The notes below the pieces were generated by a model. The model was not told where the DNA came from. It ran no database searches and saw nothing but the letters and a program-made list of their open reading frames with translations. Positions 1 to 11,070 of a stretch of 64,000 nt of DNA are shown in pieces. A program made the position numbers and the translations under genes. Source of the stretch: Collybiopsis luxurians FD-317 M1 (Eukaryota; Basidiomycota; Agaricomycetes; Agaricales; Omphalotaceae); contig KN834864.1 in NCBI GenBank assembly GCA_000827265.1, positions 32,056-96,055 of the forward strand, given 5' to 3'. Numbering within the stretch: the first letter of the stretch is position 1; the number at the start of each line of letters is the position of its first letter.

Positions 1-77
1 TTTCTCTTCTTGCATCTGTCACATGACCACATGCTCCATACTTTTTATTCTTGTAGCTGTCACTTAGCTATTGTCTT

Positions 78-212
78 CCAGTAGCATTAGTTTCTTGTCT
101 TATCCTCCAGTAGCATTAGTTTCTCATCTTATCCTCCAGTAGCATTAGTTTCTCGTCTTATCCTCCAGTAGCATTAGTTTCTCGTCTTATCCTCCAGTAG
201 CATTAGTCTCTC
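78..212. repeat. 29-bp minisatellite, about five copies
   Basis: A 29-bp unit containing AGTAGCATTAGTTTC recurs with its core GTAGCATTAG beginning at 81, 110, 139, 168 and 197. Copies differ at one or two positions. The downstream sequence to about 450 includes two copies of TTGGGACCAG (about 279 and 340) and resembles retroelement-type non-coding DNA, but no element can be named. Confidence 0.85.
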
Positions 213-460
213 TTACAGCTTACTACAGTATATATACCTACCACCTGTAACCTGAGTCCCTATCTTGACCTCTCTGTCAATTGGGACCAGGTGAGTATCC
301 TGCTTGTACCAGTAGACTATTTAATTAACTCTGTCGATTGGGACCAGACTCTGCCTAAACTGATTACTGTGCTCTTGAAAGCCACTCCACTGTAAACCGC
401 TTTGTGACAACATTCTTGTATTATCTCATGAGACTGGCAGAATCAAAACAATTAGCTTAC

Positions 461-891
461 CCATGGAACTCTTTCAGATAGTGCTCAATCCTGAGCTGAT
501 CCTGATGCAGTGATGGAGAAATTCTCTTCAGGCTGTTGATCACTGTAAGGTAAATCTAAGCAGTCTTGGCAATTATTTTGTAACATTTCTCCTTGTTTTC
601 CTTGTTTTCCTATCCCATTTATGAGTTACAAGAAATCCAACACCAAAAAAAGCTCACATCAAATATTTGCAAAACCTGTAAAACAATCTCTGCCACAGCT
701 TTCACATGTGGGACATCATGCAGCATTTCACCAGTATCCTTCAATATTTCCACAGCAGTCCTAAATCCATCCAATAAGGTGTCAATATCATTCTGATCCT
801 TCCTTCTCTCAGCTTCCCAGGCTATATACAAAGCCTTGCCATCAGTGATAGTATACTTGACTGCATCAGTTTCAGGCATTGTGTTGAGCAA
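461..891 (-). pseudogene. broken N-terminal part of an NLR/STAND protein gene
   Basis: Two exons can be read on the minus strand: 891-658 and 609-461, joined by a 48-bp GTGAGC...TAG intron in phase 0. The first exon encodes a segment like the helical N-terminal domain of Agaricomycete NACHT/NB-ARC proteins (motif HDVPHVKAVAEIVLQVL). The second begins with the typical NKEKCYKI stretch and continues INSLKRISPSL. A TAG stop lies in frame at 556-558, where relatives have a coding residue, and the frame stays open on both sides of it. A GTAAGC donor follows at 460. No P-loop or repeat domain lies between here and the window edge, so this is a truncated remnant or the decayed start of a gene leaving the window. 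Assignment rests on family resemblance recalled by eye. Confidence 0.55.
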
Positions 892-1591
892 TCAATGAGT
901 GTAATGAGGTGAGCAAAGTGGAAACAATTTGCTGAACACAGTTTGGTATATAGTAGTTGACCCAGGCAATCACCGACATCAAATAGGGTTCCAGCACACA
1001 TTTCTGCTGAGCGAAATTTTGTTACCTGGCATTGTGTAACCAATCTGTGCCCAAAATTTCTATTTTGCTAAACAGACTTCAATAATTTACTTTATCAGGC
1101 TGTGTGCCCTCCTTGCCTGCAGGACTGGAAATACAGGATCTGCAGTGTGAAGCTACTTGACTTGTACAGGAACTGCATCAACAGTAGCCAAAAGTAGAAC
1201 AGCTACCAATTTTGAATAGCATATTTGCATCAACTAAACACTGCATGCAACAAAAGTTTGCTGAACAGCTGATTCATGCTCAGAAGGAAGGAGGGAAGGT
1301 TTATACATGGTACGGTCCATCTGAACACCAAGTTCTAGAGATTATTCCAGTGCTGACCTAAGCACCAATGTCTCTGGGACTGTTGCAGAAAGGAGGGACA
1401 AGCTCGCAACTGATGCATAGCATCACTGCCTGCCCTGACAACAGCCAAATTATTTACTGAAATACATGTGTATCTATGGCCTCTAAATGATTGTATGTAA
1501 GACTATAACTGCAATTTGGCAGCGTTATCAACAATATTGAACAGCTGAGCTGGAATGAACATGGGGGATGCAGTAAAGACTTGAGGCCCTG
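892..1591. other. no gene recognised
   Basis: AT-rich, CpG-poor sequence. Only short open frames are present, without splice-consistent continuation or recognisable motifs. Confidence 0.6.
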
Positions 1592-1862
1592 GTTGGTAGT
1601 GGGCCAATGCCGCTGCACAGTGGCTACTCATGCCCACAGTGGTGCCTACCTGGTGACTCACACACTGCTGCCTTCTGGCTTAGTCTAGACTCTAAATAAA
1701 TAAATGGTGGTTTAACTGTGATGTAATTATGACAGAAACTATAATATATTGCCATGTCATCAGTGTTATGCCATTAATATGAAATTGCCTGTTAAGGATC
1801 AGGCATGGATTTCACCACTATAAAAACTCAGCATTCCATTACATTCCAGGCACTTGTAATTT
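1592..1862 (+). repeat. dispersed repeat, copy 1 of 3
   Basis: This segment matches 7984-8250 (same orientation) and, as reverse complement, 21974-22167. Shared landmarks are TTGGTAGTGGGCCAA at one end, TTAGTCTAGACT in the middle, AATTGCCTG followed by GGATCAGGCATGG, and ACATTCCAGGCACTTGTAAT at the other end. Copies are well diverged. There is no coding potential. Size and lack of coding suggest a MITE, SINE-like element or solo-LTR relic, but terminal repeats and target duplications were not established. Confidence 0.75.
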
Positions 1863-2402
1863 ATTCTGACTGGAGCAATTATCGTAGAAATATTGTATGT
1901 TGAATTTCAAGGGTTTTTTTTTTTTTGGCTAGCCAGCTTGAAGTCAGCTTGACCCCAGCTCAAGTCAGCTCAAGCTTTTTTGAGTCAGCTCATTCTGGCC
2001 ATTGAGTTGGCTAAGTGGCATGAGAGCCACAGTTACATCAGTTGACTTGCAGCTACATCTGAATTAGTCATCTGTTGCTTGATCGGCTTGCAGCACCTTT
2101 TCCCCTGCCAAAGTTTAGCAGGTCAATACAGTCAAGAGGTGCAAGCAACAAGCTGCCAGCTGCCAGCTAAGGCCAAAAATGCACCAAGTGTATTGTATAA
2201 CAATTGGGCTTGTGCTTGGCAATCTCAAACAAGCTTGTCAAGCTTGTCAAGCTGAAACAAGCACCCTGAAAGCCTGGCAAGCTCAACAAGCAGCCCTCTC
2301 TTACTTTCATGCCCTCCACCAAGGTTTGAGCTAATTATTATTGTAATCTGTTTTGTGTAGGGGAAGGGACAAACAAGTTCAAAACAAGCTGGTGTAGCAG
2401 CT

Positions 2403-2812
2403 TATTAGGGGTTATGGACACTAGTTATAAGAATAATGGACAGTGCACACAGCACTGAAATGATCACACAGATCAAAGGGGGGGAAAAGCGCCACTAGAT
2501 TGTTCATGTATGTAGGTGGCTTTATGTACAAGTACACAATGTTATACATAGCCAACCATTGGCTGGATAAAAGATAGATGAGAACATGTAACTAAGTATC
2601 ATGAGAACTAGTACACGAGAATGGGTATATGTGATAGGAACTATAAGAACTGAGATGTGATGGTGAGACAAGATATAAGTACACTACTACTAAAGATAGA
2701 ACAGTGTGAGATAGCAAGGGAACATAAATATAAGTATAGTACAACTATGAGAAAGTGTTCCATAGATAGATATATCCAATCATACCTTGTGAATACCTAA
2801 TAATAATCCAAT
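2403..2812. repeat. LTR-like element, copy 1 of 2
   Basis: This stretch is homologous to 40925-41321. Shared blocks include the start TATTAGRGRTTATGG, GCACACAGCACTGA, GATCACACAGATCA, GGTATATGTGAT, GAACTGAGATRTG and AAGATATAAGTACACTAC, then TGTTCCATARATA near the end. Length near 400 bp, TATA-like motifs inside and absence of an ORF fit solo LTRs of one family. Internal retrotransposon domains were not found in the window. Confidence 0.6.
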
Positions 2813-3349
2813 ACAGCTTGCAGAACTTGTGCCTTGGCACTTGCTGTAAAGCTAAAAGCCAGGAAAGCCAGCAATTGATTTGGGTCATTTAGTGATGTAG
2901 CCAAGCTGCAGAAACACTAGTACTACTCATATAGGATAGTACTGATGTGATTTTGCAATAGCAATGGTTTGAACTTTCAGTAAGGATCAGAATCCCTAGT
3001 TGACAAAACAAGATAAAGAATCAAAGAAGATAAGAGAAAAAATTCATTTATATATTTCAAGTTATTTATTCTTAAGTTTAAACTGCAATCCATACATAAA
3101 TTAAAGCCGTGAATTACATAGCCTTAGACTTATGCCATTTTGATTCTTCAATGACTGGGACATTACTTGAGTAAGCACTTTCAATATAGGATATATACCA
3201 GAAGAAGCTAAACTAATAGAGTATAGACCACATAAGATGCAATTGATGTGATGCAGGTAACAAACATTTTATCCAGAACAAATCATTCACCTGTTATTTT
3301 TGCCAAAACTCCTCAACCTGCCCCTTTCCTGGCTCAACAATATCTGCTT
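2813..3349. other. no gene recognised
   Basis: AT-rich 3' flank of the DUF6535 gene; nothing coding could be supported. Confidence 0.5.
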
Positions 3350-6300
3350 CTACTCTTCTGGTCTTTGTTCTGTACTGTTTAATGCATTCAATGTAGAGTC
3401 ATTGGATGTTCTGGCAACTGCAGCCTTCTCAATATCATTGGCTAGTCTGTCTCTCCTGAATGTTTGCATCAACCCAGATACTACACTGTATGCTGTAGAA
3501 ATAAGTCTTCTGGGACTGAATTGAGATTGATCAGACCCTTGGATTTGGGATGGAATTGTCACCGATCTGAGTCTAATGCCTGACCGCATAGGCTGTACTT
3601 CATGTTTATTAATAGCCTCAATGCGATAGCCATTCTCAATAAATGCTTTGAAGATAGAAAAATGTTGTAAAAATCTGTTTTGACTGAAATACCAACTATC
3701 AAGAGAGAAATCCTCTCTTGACAGGACTGTAATGCATTCTTGCCATCTCTCTTTTGGAATTATGAATCCCAATTGTGCATTGAGGCCTGCAAGGACAAAA
3801 CTTGCCCTTGTTGGCTCTTGACTCAGAGAAACCCAGGACCCCAGTGACTGAGCACAGAACTTTTCCAATGTTTCATCTTTTGACAGATAAACCAATACCC
3901 GGCAAAACAACGAGTAGTTGGTTTTGGATAATGACTCCAAAGCAGTCTCAAATCCACTTGTCTTCCTATAAACTATTACTTCTGCAGGAAGGCCACTGTC
4001 TACTAACTGAGTCCATACATCCTCAGTCCAGGAACCATCCAAAGGAAGAATAATATTCTCAAGTAGTGCCCTTAATAAGTCTTGAGCAGAATTATCCTCA
4101 AGTTTTTGCTCCTTCATACTTTTACACCTCTTTATGATCCCAGCTACTATATCAGGAGAGGTAAGATCTTCATGGATCCTTTTGCCCAAATTGACTTGAA
4201 GCACTGTATCAAGTGTTTCAAAAATTGCTGATACACTCGGTTGTTCATTTTCTTCTTGTAAAGGTGCTGGAGGCCTCAAAAATTGGTCATTCTGCAATAG
4301 TGAAGAATTCATACAGTCAATGAGACAACTCCAAATCATATTTCTCTCTGCTTCAACATTTACCGTTGTGGGAAATTCTGCTTCTTCATACTCCATCCAG
4401 CTCAGGGCATATTGAGTCAATGTCTGGAGGGAGCATTCTACAAGATAAGGATACTCTCTCCACAATGCATGATTACTGACTATAAGCCCAATAAGTTGAA
4501 GATGGGATGAGACATCCTGGTCTGGCTCATCTTGCTTTGGAGATAGATTTTGCATATAAGCCAAGAGCAATTTGTATAAATGCTCCGAAGCAAATTTTTC
4601 CAAAAACATTTCAATACTGCACAGTTGATTCAACTGTAATTTGGATAATGCATCTTCATCATTATTGTCTCCTCTCTCTCGGCAGTAGTACAGAGGCCAT
4701 TGCAGCCCTTGAATGTGATTATCTGAGATCTCTTGCACTTCTTCTTTGGGCTGATGAGTAACAGCCAAGGGCAGCAACTTTTCAAAGATAAAGTCCTTAT
4801 CAAATTTAGTAAGATCACTGGAATGTGGTCCAATAGAAAGTTGGAACCATATGGCCCAGAAACTAGGCTCCTGCTGAATGACACTCCCATCATTCTCTGG
4901 TGTCAGAACTGCTGTAATAATGTTTCTGAACAGATTGCTGTTTTGTATAACATAGGACTTAAAAGAAGTGGAAGGAGATGTCAAAGAAGAGGCAAAAAAT
5001 GGATAGAACAAAGGAGATGATTGTGAACGGAGGAGAGCCCGGGTTGCTCGACTGAATATTGCAAATGAGTCATTATTTACTGCATCCTGATATCTCTTCT
5101 GAAAATCTGTCATAGGTTTGAATGATTTTTTCTGAAAAATATTTTGTATCTCAATATAATCATCTTGATCAAAGCCGCTAAGAGCATCCAACGCTATGAT
5201 TTTAGCAGAAGAATTGGAAGATGAAGTAATCAGCCATGACAGTGCATTAGGTTCAATTTTCAGTTTTTTGAAAGCATCTTTACTATAGTTAATTTCCACT
5301 TCATTTAATGTGTATGCTGAAATTCTATCTATCTGAATTTCATCAAACTCAGTGATCCATTTGGGCAGAATCAGAGAAGTCAGGCCTTTTATGGAATGAT
5401 GAAAGGGCGAAGTCCCATTTAACAATTTTTTAATCTGATCCTTAGTCAGGAAAAATGTAAAACCATCTCTCTTGTAATTGGTTTGTACAATCTCTATGTT
5501 ACTTTCATTCTTGTTCTGATTATTTCTGTGTCCAGCATTTTTGTCAGAGACAATGGTACTAAAGCCCAGAGACTGAACCAGTCTAATAATAACTGGGAAC
5601 ACCAGTGAGGAGAGGGGTGTTTTATATGGACAATCCAGAAACCATACGGGAAGCAAATTACTAGCAAGGTAAAGTGACAAAATTGTGAATGTTAGAATAT
5701 CCACAATTACAGCAATTACCAGGCTTAGTTCATGAAGAAACAATAGTAACCCCACAAAGAAAATAGCTATTGACAGATGAATAAACATGGGAAATAGGCC
5801 AATAATAAGGGACATGTGCCACTTTTCCAAACCCATGAATCTGAAGTGGCGGATCCGAGCCCTTTCCTGTGGAGTTCCAGTAGGAATAGCTATATACTGA
5901 TGAATCCACTGCTTTGCCACTACAGCACTCAGAGCAGTTCCAAGACTCAGGACTAGGCTTATAAACCATAAAACATTCAGTGCAATATCAAGTGGATCTG
6001 CATGAAATTTTGAGGAGGGTGTCAATGGAGAGGGTGCAATTTCATTGGCTGAGGTTCCATTCATTGCAGCCCTTTGCAATGCTACAGATTCAGCCAAAAG
6101 GTTTGCACTGACTTCTCCCCAATCAAAATCAAGTCTGCTAGAAGTCTCAACCACAAAGGTAGTGAGCACAGCAGAGAAGAGGGCACCCTTTATGGTGTAT
6201 ATTGAGCAATATGGAAATGAGATTTTGAGAGAAAGAATTACCAGGACAAGAAGTGCATCCAAACCATCTCTCCAATCTTCAACCCGGTCACTGTCCAGTT

Positions 6301-7102
6301 TGTCCATTTCATCATTATAGACTTTCCACACCCTTGCATTTGGTCTAAGCTCCTCAAAAGTTGGATCATCTGTATAAATGTTTTCATAGTCATATTTTTC
6401 TTCTCCTAATTTTTTCCATGCATTATAAATGCATAGTAAGTCAGCAGATCAGAAAAAGACTTATGCCTTTTGTGACATACCCCTTAGGTGTGGTACAGAT
6501 CGAGAACCATATAGTGGTTTCTTGGTGGACTTGGGTTTAGATCTGGTGCTATGTTCACCATCATGCCAACAATTTTCTTCATCCTCATTGTTCTTAATGC
6601 AAGGACAGCAGCAACAATGTCCCACTTTCCGAGGCTCATCCTCTATGGAAATGTTTCAATGTGTCAATTGTTCACGGAAGGATAGAAATTCTGACCTTCT
6701 GTAATACTGTTTGCAGCTGGGCTGCTTGGTCTAGAAGACAAATTTGAACCTGAAAGTTTTTTGTTACATATGTTAAACCAGCAAATTCAACTGCTTTTGA
6801 CCTACCAGCAGAATCCTTTTTGGAGGTAGCACTGCTATCGATGCCCTCTCCACTGACAATAAACTCCCTCTCTCCATCAGTGGAGAGCTTGTTATGAACG
6901 GAGCTGGCAGATTGAACACCTGCTTCAAAGGTAAACACGCCTTCTATTCAGACTGCATTCACCTGGGAAGCTGCTCATCCTCCTTACCAATTATACTTCC
7001 TCGATCCTCCAGCCCCTCAGCTCCCTCGTTCTCAGGATAGGATGCCAGAGTAGCTGCCTGGATAATGGTCTGCTTTGTGTCGTTGTCAAAGTACTGAGTC
7101 AT
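3350..7102 (-). CDS. DUF6535-type multi-TM protein, 1148 aa, six exons
   Basis: Exons, all phase-consistent: 7102-6988, 6919-6806, 6749-6696, 6642-6481, 6405-6242 and 6187-3350. Introns are 54-75 bp; the last (6188-6241, 54 bp, in frame) would otherwise read through as 18 extra residues. The product starts MTQYFDNDTKQ and has a disordered N-terminus of about 160 residues with an unusual cysteine run (GHCCCCPC). The DUF6535 signature follows: VWKVYNDEMDKLD, W-D-LLVL, GALFSAVLTTFV. After it come hydrophobic helices (LDIALNVLWFISLVLSLGTA, HMSLIIGLFPMFIHLSIAIF, a LASNLLPVWF segment). The remaining ~700 residues are soluble-looking and helical, without known domain motifs. DUF6535 proteins are abundant in Agaricomycetes and have no known function. 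The body of the gene is strikingly poor in CpG, but the first exon is not. The reading frame is intact, so it is probably expressed. The start is the first ATG in frame with the spliced exons. Confidence 0.85.
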
Positions 7103-7983
7103 GATGATGATGGGAATGAACAAAGGAAGTCAAATCAAGTTGTGACCATAAGTACACGTCGGATGGATGGAAGCCAGAAATTGTGTCACTTGACACAATG
7201 CATGGCACAAACCTTACTGGACAGCTATTTAATTATTTCCAGCATTGCTTCAAAAAAAACGCGCCTTATTGATCACATTTACCTACAAATAGACCACTAA
7301 TTCAATGCTCCACGAGAATGTCGCCAAATGTAATGTACAGTTGTCCCGGCATCAGTGGAGCAATGAATAGGATATTTGTTTGGCAGTAAACACGATCAGT
7401 AAGGTGAATTTTTTGAAAACAATACTAGAAAAATTAAATAGCTGGAATCATTCTCTGCGTCAATTTTGACAGCTTGAACTTCTGCAATCGGAATTATGGC
7501 GGAATCTCATGTGAAGCCTGTTTCTGACCAGCACCCTCATGTACTTCCCGTTGTGGCAAGGGAATGTCCAATGGATTTCCTAATAAGCGAGCGGCACCCG
7601 AAAGGGGCATGCCTTGAGCTAAAAATAACTTATCGGAGATAAGCAAGTACCGAGTTAATGGTTGTTTTAAAGTGAGGCTGTTATTGTTTCATAGCGTAAA
7701 ACATTTTGCTATTGTGGGCACTCCCGCTTTGTGCGACTGTGAGCAAAGTAACTTGTCAAGTTACTTTTTTAATTCAATTACATACAGCTGATCAAGAAAA
7801 CCTAGGCCAATATTTTAAAAAAGTGTGATGATTGCCGCCATCGGCCCGACTCAGCTGGGATTTTAGTGCCCCAGGGCTTATGCATCCTCTGCCTCTTTGC
7901 ATTTTGTACTGTCCTAACAATGTGAACACAACTCCTCAGGATGGGTTATCACTAAATTTCTCCTGCTAACTTGACACCCTGCC
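7103..7983. other. intergenic, upstream of the DUF6535 gene
   Basis: Contains the presumed promoter of the minus-strand gene starting at 7102. No ORF with splice-consistent continuation was found. Confidence 0.5.
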
Positions 7984-8250
7984 ATTGGTAGTGGGCCAAC
8001 GCTGCTGTGTGGCAGTTACTTGTGCCTTGCGCAGTGGCGCCGATGAGTGTCTGGTGACTCAAATGCCACCGCCGCAACTTAGTCTAGACTGAAAATGGTT
8101 TGTAATTCATGATCATGACAACAGCTTTAATACATTACTTTGTGTCATTAGTATTACACCACTAGAATAAAATTGCCTGTAAAGGATCAGGCATGGAATT
8201 CACCACCACAAAAACTTGGCATTTCATTACATTCCATGCACTTGTAATTT
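7984..8250 (+). repeat. dispersed repeat, copy 2 of 3
   Basis: Same family as 1592-1862. It shares TTGGTAGTGGGCCAA, TTAGTCTAGACT, the GGATCAGGCATGG core and the CACTTGTAATTT end. CG dinucleotides are more frequent here than in copy 1, so this copy may be younger or less methylated. The stretch from 8251 to 8917 holds no recognisable gene. Confidence 0.75.
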
Positions 8251-8917
8251 TGATAGTATCGTAGACATATTTTACGAGAAGGGAAAGTTGGTTGGCAGGA
8301 GGCCAAGTATGCAACCTAGTGCTTGATCTGAGCCATGTCTTGGTGGAATGCTAGAGCACCAGGTTCACTGGGGTCGCTGAATATAGTTTAGATATGTTCC
8401 AATTTTGGTATGTTCGCAACTCTTCCTTGCTACTCTGAACACCTTCGCTCAGTTTGACACAGAACATATCATCAAACTATAAGCCCAAATATCGACCACG
8501 TCATTTGGCTTTACAGGAGATTGCTGAACATATAAGTGGATTATGGGTCGTGGCAAGAATTCAGGATCAAAACCGTTAACTCACACATCTACCCAACATG
8601 GACACAGTATTGCTCAACTTTCAAGGAGCCTCTCAATGATCAAAAAATTTTCAAGCCCTTCCTTCTTCTGTAGACATCTGAAAGTGGAAAAAAAATCATG
8701 AATTGAATGACTCAAAGAAGAATAATAGTTCTAGTGGCAATTTGCCACTGAAACTAGGCACTTGTCAAATGCTTGGACTTTATTTTTCGCCCTAAATAGC
8801 ATAAATGTGATTACAAGACTTCAAACTAAGCGTACACATGAATTAATCTGAAGGCTTTACTTCAACATAAGCTTTGCAGAAAGGAAAAGAAAAGATCTTC
8901 ATTACCAGTTTGTCCAT

Positions 8918-10514
8918 TTACCAAAATCTCGTCTCCCACCAATCATATCCCTTGTCACTACGAAGCTTTCCAGAGTTATATGTTTGGACGAAGCTCCTAA
9001 GAGGTAAATCATTGGATGACTCTAAAGTGATAGACATCAGCGGTCCACCACTTTCATCAAGGTACGAGTAAAGCGTTTCATCGATCCTCGACGCAAGATT
9101 TGCATCCAAAGTCGCAGTGGGACCCGACGACTGAGTTGTACCGATTCTTGACGCAGAAAATGCAGGCACAGCCCCTGTTCGAGCTGCATCGGAAAAGTCA
9201 AAGCAGACATGTAAATGTTTGACTTGCGGATAAGTGAATGATGATGGTTCTGGCGGGGCTTGTTGGGTGAAGCTGGTGTATAATGGAAGACCCGGATATT
9301 CCATCCCATTATTTGTTCCACACACAATGTCAGAAGGTCCTAGAATGACTCTGCAGAGTGTGAACAGAGCTTGATGGCATCTGAGGATTAGCTGTAGGGA
9401 TGTAAGAGATGGTAGAGAGATTTGAGCCTTGCGGTAGGCCCATACATCAGGCAGATAATCGGCTAAGTAGTCAAGATCGTTGTGAGTTCAACCAACAAAC
9501 TTAAGATTAATCAAGCCAGACCTACGTTCTTTATCAAATAGCGACAAGTGCTTCACATTTCGGAGAATATGAGAACGACCAACGAGCAGAGCAATACCAG
9601 TGCTATCAATGGCGAGATATTCAAGATTTGCAAAATTCAGATATGGGGTCTCAAAAATAAGGATCTCTAGCACGCGATTGCGCGGTACAGCCTCGACGTC
9701 GTGAAGCATGAATCGCTTCAATGTGACACTTTTACCACAAACCTGATCCCTGATCAGGGGCTTCTGCAGGGCTTGGCGAAGATAGCCAAGACTTGGAGTA
9801 TCGTTATCTTGTACGTGACTTTGGCCGGGCTCTTTAGCGTGAAAATTCGAGATGCACAAGGTTTCCAAAGAGGGTGCAAAAGCGGCCAGATACTCCAATG
9901 GGCCCTCGCTAGAAGAACTTCCGTGATGTCCGAAAAAGACAACAAGATTCTTCAAAAAAACCTTTTTGAAGCCCGGATCAGTGTTAGATTGAAGAATTAT
10001 CGGAAGAGTGCGCATCTGTAGATCGATCCCGTCAAGCACGAGGAAGTGATACTGATTCGGAGGGAAAGTATCCTGCCGCATCCAGGGATGGGGGACGTAT
10101 GACTCTCTTTGATGATGATGTACTGTCATCCCAAACTTTTTTCTCATATCCAATGCACAGGGAGGAACATAAAACCCTTTAAAGAGATCCGTAATCCTCC
10201 TGTCATGGAGAAGCCAGTCAAATGTCTGCGTTAAGAACTGTCGTCGCAGAGACCGCTCTTGATAGCTTTCATCGGGAATGATCAACCTTTCGTGAATGGA
10301 GAAAAGGCGAAAAAGGTGCTCTCTAGAGCGAATATGCCATGATTTGCATACTAGAGATAGAACCTTTAACTGCGCTGTCGAGTCCGAGGACTCATCAATG
10401 AAATGGTAGAATATTTCTTGGGGGAATCGAGGTTCGGAGCTGAGGAATGAGAGATAGATGGGGCCATGAGGGGCCAAAAATAAGTAAAACTTACCTGAAG
10501 TTTTTTGGGGACAT
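8918..10514 (-). CDS. F-box-like protein, 492 aa (tandem copy 1)
   Basis: Exons: 10514-10495 (20 nt), 10439-9526 and 9462-8918, which sum to 493 codons including TAA. The tiny first exon (MSPKNF) is joined by a 55-bp intron to an F-box-like N-terminus: PRFPQEIFYHFIDE, then LKVLSLVCKSWHIRSREHLFR. The rest is a leucine-rich region with beta-strand/helix periodicity (LEYLAAFAPSLETLCISNF, NLEYLAIDSTGIALLVGRS). Such proteins usually act as substrate adaptors of SCF ubiquitin ligases; that role is inferred. The gene is tandem to a closely similar paralogue at 11071-12671. In the second intron the position equal to the paralogue's upstream AAG acceptor reads ACG here, so the acceptor CTTAG at 9463-9467 must be used; it keeps the frame. 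Many CpG dinucleotides are present, unlike the flanking DUF6535 gene. Confidence 0.85.
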
Positions 10515-10589
10515 ACGTGCAAGAACATGAACTTCTTTCAATGTCAAGCAGTGAGATGTGGAACTGACAAAAGATGCAAGCTCGCACGC

Positions 10590-11070
10590 AGGCCGGAATA
10601 TACAGCTCGGACCGCGCGCACGCCGGGCGCCGAACCGCGCTGACATCTGATCTACGGCGTACATACCTCCCTAGTACGGCCGCAATTTATCATTTTCCCT
10701 GCCTGGTAAGTTTTCCTGGTCCAACTGCAATATACTCTGCTGAATGAATGTATCTACCAGGCTGATGCATTGCCTACTGACAAGGCATCGACGAATATTG
10801 CGACTTTGAGCTAAATGGAAATTTCTACTGGCCGGAATAGGTAGGTGTGCGTCAAGCCCTATTCGCAGTGGTGTGCCCGGTTCAGTGACAATTTCTTATG
10901 TTCTTCATAATTACAAAGAATAATTAAAGCAATTGATCGTTCGCTGTTCGCTTCCGAATTAAACTTTGGCGACTGAAGATCCGATCCCTAGTAAGTTAGT
11001 AATTGACGCTAAGCCATTAATAAGTCATATATTCTGAATCCAAAATCAACTAATTCATGCAGCTAAGCCT
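10590..11070. pseudogene. intergenic with a remnant of a duplicated neighbour gene
   Basis: Positions about 10699-10745 match the 5' flank at 12855-12906 of the gene starting at 12920. Positions 10746-10818 match exon 2 of that gene (13245-13322; shared GAATGTATCTACCAGG and GATGCATT, then GCATCGRCGAATA). The ~340 bp between are missing. So the tandem duplication that made the F-box pair also carried the divergent neighbour, which has since been deleted down to these pieces. 10819-11070 shows nothing further. Confidence 0.6.
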
